NCBI GenBank assembly: GCA_017998555.1
Contig: JAGOCU010000066.1
Coordinates: forward strand, 1 to 8,811
Source of the DNA: Thermoflexales bacterium
Lineage (GTDB): Bacteria; Chloroflexota; Anaerolineae; J036; Brachytrichaceae
Direction of reading: 5' to 3'
Length of the DNA stretch: 8,811 nucleotides
Below, piece by piece: positions 4,518 to 8,811 of this stretch (position 1 is the first letter of the stretch; each line of letters opens with the position of its first letter). The notes beneath the pieces are model-generated. The model did not search any database. It had not been told where the DNA came from and saw only the letters and a program-made list of their open reading frames with translations. Made by a program: the position numbers and the translations under genes.

Positions 4518-7500
4518 ATGAATCAGGAAGCGCCTCACGGCCCCGCGGCCGGAAACAGCATCTCCCTGCCCCGACGCGATCGTGCGCGGGCGATTCTCAG
4601 ACGACTTCAGCGCATGGCGGCGCTGGTGCTGGTTCTCCTCATTGCCGGGATGTTGCGTTTCTACAACATCAACTGGGATGAGGGTCTGCATCTGCATCCG
4701 GATGAACGGTATGTCGCGTTTTTGGCGACATTGATCCAGCCGGTCTGGACGGCCGAGGAATACTTCGACTCTGGCAAGTCGCCGTTGAATCCATTCAACA
4801 CGGATTGGGGGAGCCGTTACGTCTACGGCACCCTGCCCCTGTTCGGGCCGCGCTACGTGGCGGAGTTCCTCGACAATGGCTGCGGGCCAGCTCCAAACCG
4901 GATCATCCGCCGGCTCAATATGGCCGTGTTTGGGGATGAGCTCTCCACCTGTCCCAAGGGCACGATGGTCGGCTTCGATCGCATCAACCTGGTCGGCCGG
5001 GCATGGTCGGCGGTGATGGACCTGCTTTCAATTGCGACGCTCTACCTGGTCGCAAAGCGGCTCTTCAATTGGCGCGTCGGCATCCTGGCCGCGTCGCTGA
5101 GCGCCCTGGCTGTGTTGCAAATCCAGCAGGCCCATTTCTTCACAGTCGATGCCACAGCCAACCTTTTTGTCAATCTGTGCCTGCTGTTCTGCGTGAACAT
5201 GGTCCTGGCGGCCCGCGGAACGCGCGAAGGACCGCCCCGGCCACGGATTCCACGGTTGGCGATCAACGGCCTGCTGGCGGGGGTGATGGCGGGTTGCGCG
5301 GTCGCGAGCAAGATCAGCGCCTGGCCGCTTGTGCCGATGATTCTGCTGGCCGCCGGCGTCCACCTGGCGCGCGACCGCCGGCCGGCCTGGCGCGGTTTCT
5401 ATTCGGCGGCGCTGTCCGTCGTACTGGCCGGCCTGGGCGCCTTCGCCGCATTTCGGGTCGCCCAGCCCTACTCCTTTGTCGGCGCAAGCTCAGCGGAGTT
5501 CCGGCTTACCCTGCAACGCTGTCTGGCCAGCTCAGCGGGCGATGACCTGGTCGGGCGCCTGTGCGAACTGGCGCTCAGCCTCCCCGAACCCGTCCGGGTC
5601 GTCGTTGCGCCGTCGGCGCGCTGGCTGGAAAATCTCGCCCTTGCCAGCGTCTTTGTCAACGGCACCATCGACGTGCCCTTTGGGCACCAGTGGGCCAATC
5701 GCGCGCCCATCACGTTTCCGTTGGTCAACCTGATGTTCTGGGGGCTCGGCATCGCCCTGGGCCTCGCGGCGCTGAGTGGGCTTGTGTATGCGCTTCGGCG
5801 CATGCTCAAGGGCCGGCGGGTTTGGGCATACGCGCTGCCGGTCGTCTGGGTGCTCGCGTATTTCCTGTATCAGGGCACGCAGTACACCAAGTCGATGCGT
5901 TATCTGCTGCCGATTTACCCCATGCTGTGCCTGTTGGCGGCGGTTGCGCTCGACCGCATCCCGCGCCTGGGCCGGGTCAACCTGCGCGCCCCTTTGACGG
6001 TGTTGACCGTTGGACTGACCCTGGTCTGGTCGGCGGCCTTCATGTCGATCTACGGCGAACCCATTACGCGGGCCAGCGCATCGCGTTGGATCTACGAGAA
6101 CATCCCGACGGCCGTAACCCTGACCTGGCGAGAGGGCGGCACGGAGCACCGGACCCAATTGCCCGTCCAGACGCTGCGAAGCAGTTTTGGCCTGCCCCAG
6201 GCGTTCTGGATCACCCCCGATGACCTGAAGGACCACAGCCGCATCCTCCGGTCTGACGTTGCCGTGATTCTGAACAACGTTTCCGGCGAGGCCCTGCTTT
6301 CGGCCCGGGTGATCGACAACGCCGGGGGAACGGGCATTTCCGGGCGTGAAACGCAGACGCAAGTCAGCGCGGATCGGCCACGGATCGGGCTGGGCGACCT
6401 GGAGTTCGAGAACGGACACGAGTACTACGTCGAGCTGTATCAGCTCGCCGGTTCGGGCATCACCGCAAATGCCAGCGTGATCGCCAACGAGCAATGGGAC
6501 GATCCGCTGCCGCAGGCAGTGGATGGCAAGTACGGCTTCAATTCGTACTACAACAAACTGACTTCGAGCAACGACGGCCAAATGCAGCCGTACAACGAGG
6601 ATACCCCAGACAGCCCCGGCGCGCCGGGCAAGCTGTCGGCCATGCTGAACTGGCTCGACGAGGCCGATGTCATTGTGCTGTCGAGCAACCGCATCTACGG
6701 TTCGGTGCCCAGGCTGCCCTGGCGCTTTCCGCTGACGACCGAGTATTACCGGGCCCTGCTTGGCGGCGAGCTGGGATTTGAACTTGCAGCCGATTTCCAT
6801 TCGTTTCCGCGCCTCGGCAACCTGCTGTTCAACTCGCAGGAGATGCCCCAGCCCCTGGCCCGGGCAGCCAACACCGCGGGACCGGGCGGGACGTACCTGC
6901 CCTACCCACCCGCCGAAGAGGCGTTCTCGGTCTACGACCATCCGCGCGTGCTGATCTTCCGCAAGACGGCCCAGTACTCGCGGCGACTGGCGGATTCGAT
7001 CCTGGGCAAGTTCGACCTGACCCGAACCTATGTCCAGACCCCGCTTGGGGCGGTCAACACGCCGCGCGGCATGCTGCTCGATGACAGTACCCGCGCCCAG
7101 CAACAGGCCGGCGGCACCTGGGCCGAGGTGTTCCCGCCGGACTCGCCCCTCAATCAATCGCAGGCGGCCGCGCTGGTTGCCTGGCTGCTGACCATCGAGT
7201 TGATCGGGCTGGGCGCGTTTCCGTTGCTGGCGTTGGCCTTTCGACGCCAGGACGGCGCACCGGCCTTTGCGGATGGGGGTTATGCGTTTGCCAAGGTGAT
7301 CGGCCTGCTCCTGGCCGCCTTTGGCGCATGGTGGGCGGCCAGCCTGCATGCCGCGCCGTTCTCGCCCGCGCTGGCCCGGGTCGCGCTCGGGGCCATCGTC
7401 GCGGCCGGCGCCGTGGTTGCCCTCGTGAAGCGGCGCTGGCTGCTGGCCCTGGTCCGGGCGCGCTGGCGGGCGTTGCTGATCGGGGAGCTGATCTTCCTGC

Positions 7501-8811
7501 TGGGATTCTTGAGTTTTGCCCTCATCCGAAGCGGCAATCCGGACCTGTGGCACCCCTACTTCGGCGGCGAGAAGCCGATGGACCTGGCCTATCTCACCGC
7601 GACCCTCAAGTCGACCTACTTCCCGCCCTACGATCCCTGGTTCTCGGGCGGCTACATCAATTACTACTACTTCGGATTTGTTCTGATCGGCGTGCCGATC
7701 AAGGCGCTGGGGATCGAGCCGGGGGTGGCCTACAACCTGGCGATTCCCGCCTTGTTTGGCATGACGGCCAGCGCCGCGTTTGGCGCGGGCGCGAGCCTGT
7801 TTGCGGGCTGGCGGGCGAAACGCGATGCCGATGACATTCTGCTGCCGCGGGGAACCCTGTGGGCGGGCGGGCTGGCCGCGTTGCTCGTCGTGGGGCTCGG
7901 CAACATCGACGCGATCAGCGTGCTGTATTCCAACTGGCTGAGGATGGGGGGGCCGCCCGAAGCCGGGATACTGAACAACCTGGTCAACGGCATCCAGAAG
8001 TGGCTGATCAACGGACCCGCCAACTTTGGCTGGGCGCACTACTGGAATCCCACCCGTCTGACGGCCCGCGACGCGTATCCGGTGGACGCGCTTCCCATTG
8101 CGGAGTTTCCGCTCTTTACGTTTATCTATGCCGATCTGCACGCCCACATGATGGCGATGCCGCTTGCCTTGACCGCGCTGGGCATGGCCAGCGCCTTCGC
8201 CCGCGGCGCGCGGCGCTGGGGGGCGATCGCCATCGCGGCCGTGACGGTTGGCGCGCTGTGGCCGACCAACACCTGGGACTACCCCGTCCACGCGGCGTTG
8301 TGCGCGACAGCGATGATCGCGGCGGCCGCCGCCGGCGCGGCGCCAGGACAGCGCTGGCGGGCCGGGTGGACGGCTGTCCCTCTGGCGCTTGTGTTCCTCC
8401 TGGCGACCCGGGCGGCGTTCATCCCCTATCTCGAGAACTACGGCACCGCCTACAGCAGTCTCACCCTGTGGATGGGCGAGCGCACGCCCCTGTGGCCCTA
8501 CATATCGGTCTATGCGTTGTTCGTTGTGCCACTGGCGGGTTTTGGCCTGGCCCGCATCGCGCGATCCGCCGCGTCCCAGCGCGGGGCGCTGATCGCGCTC
8601 GCAGTTGCGGGCCTTACCGCGGCGGCCGCGCTTGACCTGCTCGGCATCGAGGCGGCCGTCGTGGCCGTCCCGATGCTGTGCATCTGCGCGGCGCGCCTCT
8701 TCGACCGTGACGCCAGCCTGCACGAGCGGGCGGCCTGGGCTCTGGCGGCGGGCGCTTTTGCCCTCACCCTGTTTGTCGAGTTCTTCGCCCTCAAGGGCGA
8801 TATCGGGCGGA
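4518..8811 (+). CDS. Large multi-spanning membrane protein: GT39/PMT-like glycosyltransferase fused to a DUF2298 ('YYY') domain, partial at the 3' end
   Basis: The frame is open from the ATG at 4518 to the window end, giving 1431 residues without a stop. The N-terminal half looks like a GT39/PMT-type (GT-C) enzyme: a first membrane helix (33-50), an acidic first outer loop NWDEGLHLHPDER (52-64), QQAHFFTVDATANLF (203-217) and many hydrophobic helices. A soluble, probably extracytoplasmic part follows, opening with YGEPITRASASRWIYENIP (~512-530) and containing NRIYGSVPRLPWRFPLTTEYY (724-744). From about 890 a second membrane half carries DUF2298 hallmarks: GGYINYYYFGF with the triple Tyr at 1049-1051, DLHAHMMAMP (1206-1215) and TNTWDYP (1250-1256). 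GT-C enzymes move sugars from polyprenyl-phosphate donors outside the cytoplasmic membrane, so envelope glycan or protein glycosylation is likely; donor and acceptor are unknown. There is no Shine-Dalgarno; a TAGAAT box precedes the ATG by 10 nt. The architecture is typical of Chloroflexota and supports the organism call. Confidence 0.88.
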   Translation, partial: MNQEAPHGPAAGNSISLPRRDRARAILRRLQRMAALVLVLLIAGMLRFYNINWDEGLHLHPDERYVAFLATLIQPVWTAEEYFDSGKSPLNPFNTDWGSRYVYGTLPLFGPRYVAEFLDNGCGPAPNRIIRRLNMAVFGDELSTCPKGTMVGFDRINLVGRAWSAVMDLLSIATLYLVAKRLFNWRVGILAASLSALAVLQIQQAHFFTVDATANLFVNLCLLFCVNMVLAARGTREGPPRPRIPRLAINGLLAGVMAGCAVASKISAWPLVPMILLAAGVHLARDRRPAWRGFYSAALSVVLAGLGAFAAFRVAQPYSFVGASSAEFRLTLQRCLASSAGDDLVGRLCELALSLPEPVRVVVAPSARWLENLALASVFVNGTIDVPFGHQWANRAPITFPLVNLMFWGLGIALGLAALSGLVYALRRMLKGRRVWAYALPVVWVLAYFLYQGTQYTKSMRYLLPIYPMLCLLAAVALDRIPRLGRVNLRAPLTVLTVGLTLVWSAAFMSIYGEPITRASASRWIYENIPTAVTLTWREGGTEHRTQLPVQTLRSSFGLPQAFWITPDDLKDHSRILRSDVAVILNNVSGEALLSARVIDNAGGTGISGRETQTQVSADRPRIGLGDLEFENGHEYYVELYQLAGSGITANASVIANEQWDDPLPQAVDGKYGFNSYYNKLTSSNDGQMQPYNEDTPDSPGAPGKLSAMLNWLDEADVIVLSSNRIYGSVPRLPWRFPLTTEYYRALLGGELGFELAADFHSFPRLGNLLFNSQEMPQPLARAANTAGPGGTYLPYPPAEEAFSVYDHPRVLIFRKTAQYSRRLADSILGKFDLTRTYVQTPLGAVNTPRGMLLDDSTRAQQQAGGTWAEVFPPDSPLNQSQAAALVAWLLTIELIGLGAFPLLALAFRRQDGAPAFADGGYAFAKVIGLLLAAFGAWWAASLHAAPFSPALARVALGAIVAAGAVVALVKRRWLLALVRARWRALLIGELIFLLGFLSFALIRSGNPDLWHPYFGGEKPMDLAYLTATLKSTYFPPYDPWFSGGYINYYYFGFVLIGVPIKALGIEPGVAYNLAIPALFGMTASAAFGAGASLFAGWRAKRDADDILLPRGTLWAGGLAALLVVGLGNIDAISVLYSNWLRMGGPPEAGILNNLVNGIQKWLINGPANFGWAHYWNPTRLTARDAYPVDALPIAEFPLFTFIYADLHAHMMAMPLALTALGMASAFARGARRWGAIAIAAVTVGALWPTNTWDYPVHAALCATAMIAAAAAGAAPGQRWRAGWTAVPLALVFLLATRAAFIPYLENYGTAYSSLTLWMGERTPLWPYISVYALFVVPLAGFGLARIARSAASQRGALIALAVAGLTAAAALDLLGIEAAVVAVPMLCICAARLFDRDASLHERAAWALAAGAFALTLFVEFFALKGDIGR

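Noticed and set aside
4415..4519. A longer start at 4519 for the protoglobin/MoaD-like gene
   Set aside because: It would add 35 residues without domain similarity, overlap the start codon of the divergent gene and remove all space for promoters. Neither start has a good ribosome binding site, so this is a preference rather than proof.
5532..8723. A 1063-codon minus-strand open frame antisense to the glycosyltransferase gene
   Set aside because: Its translation is rich in Arg, Gln, Gly and Pro without membrane segments or recognisable domains. This is typical of an antisense shadow in GC-rich DNA. The plus strand carries clear GT39 and DUF2298 motifs throughout.
1..8811. Mobile elements, CRISPR arrays, tRNA or rRNA genes
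   Set aside because: No transposase or integrase motifs, no regularly spaced direct repeats and no recognisable RNA gene were seen. The only clear repeats are the two hairpins.

Overview
The window is GC-rich and reads like a piece of a Chloroflexota chromosome. The main reason is the long two-part membrane protein at the right end, which joins a GT39-type glycosyltransferase to a DUF2298 ('YYY') domain. That architecture is best known from Chloroflexi and some archaea. The split MoaD/DUF1952 gene pair, which resembles a single fused protein in Thermus, and the stand-alone tungsten-type aldehyde:ferredoxin oxidoreductase (AOR) fit a deep-branching, anaerobic or microaerobic bacterium. Assignment below phylum is not possible from what is visible.

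Layout, left to right. (1) 1-810, minus strand: a class I SAM-dependent methyltransferase whose C-terminus runs off the left edge. (2) 811-941: a divergent promoter region with back-to-back TAGAAT boxes and a perfect 20-bp inverted repeat. (3) 942-1485, plus strand: moaD and an 8-nt overlapping DUF1952-like gene, both encoding proteins that end in Gly-Gly-Gly. (4) 1494-1542: a perfect 23-bp hairpin between convergent operons, a good terminator for AOR. (5) 1557-3383, minus strand: complete AOR with all four cluster cysteines. (6) 3384-3520: AOR leader with promoter-like box, small palindrome and strong Shine-Dalgarno. (7) 3521-4414, minus strand: a protoglobin domain fused to a MoaD-like ubiquitin-fold domain that has no C-terminal Gly-Gly. 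(8) 4415-4517: divergent promoter region. (9) 4518-8811, plus strand: the GT39/DUF2298 giant, open at the right edge.

The functional core is 942-4414. An AOR needs tungstopterin or molybdopterin, and MoaD is the sulfur carrier of molybdopterin synthase. Here AOR is flanked on one side by a moaD/DUF1952 pair and on the other by a heme-globin/MoaD-like fusion encoded just upstream on the same strand. The most interesting hypothesis is that the fusion senses O2, NO or CO, or protects against them, and couples this to maturation or activity of the oxygen-sensitive AOR. This is inference from domain content and gene order. The flanking methyltransferase and giant glycosyltransferase look like cell-envelope or glycan genes with no evident link to the core.

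No tRNA, rRNA, CRISPR array, transposase or integrase was recognised.
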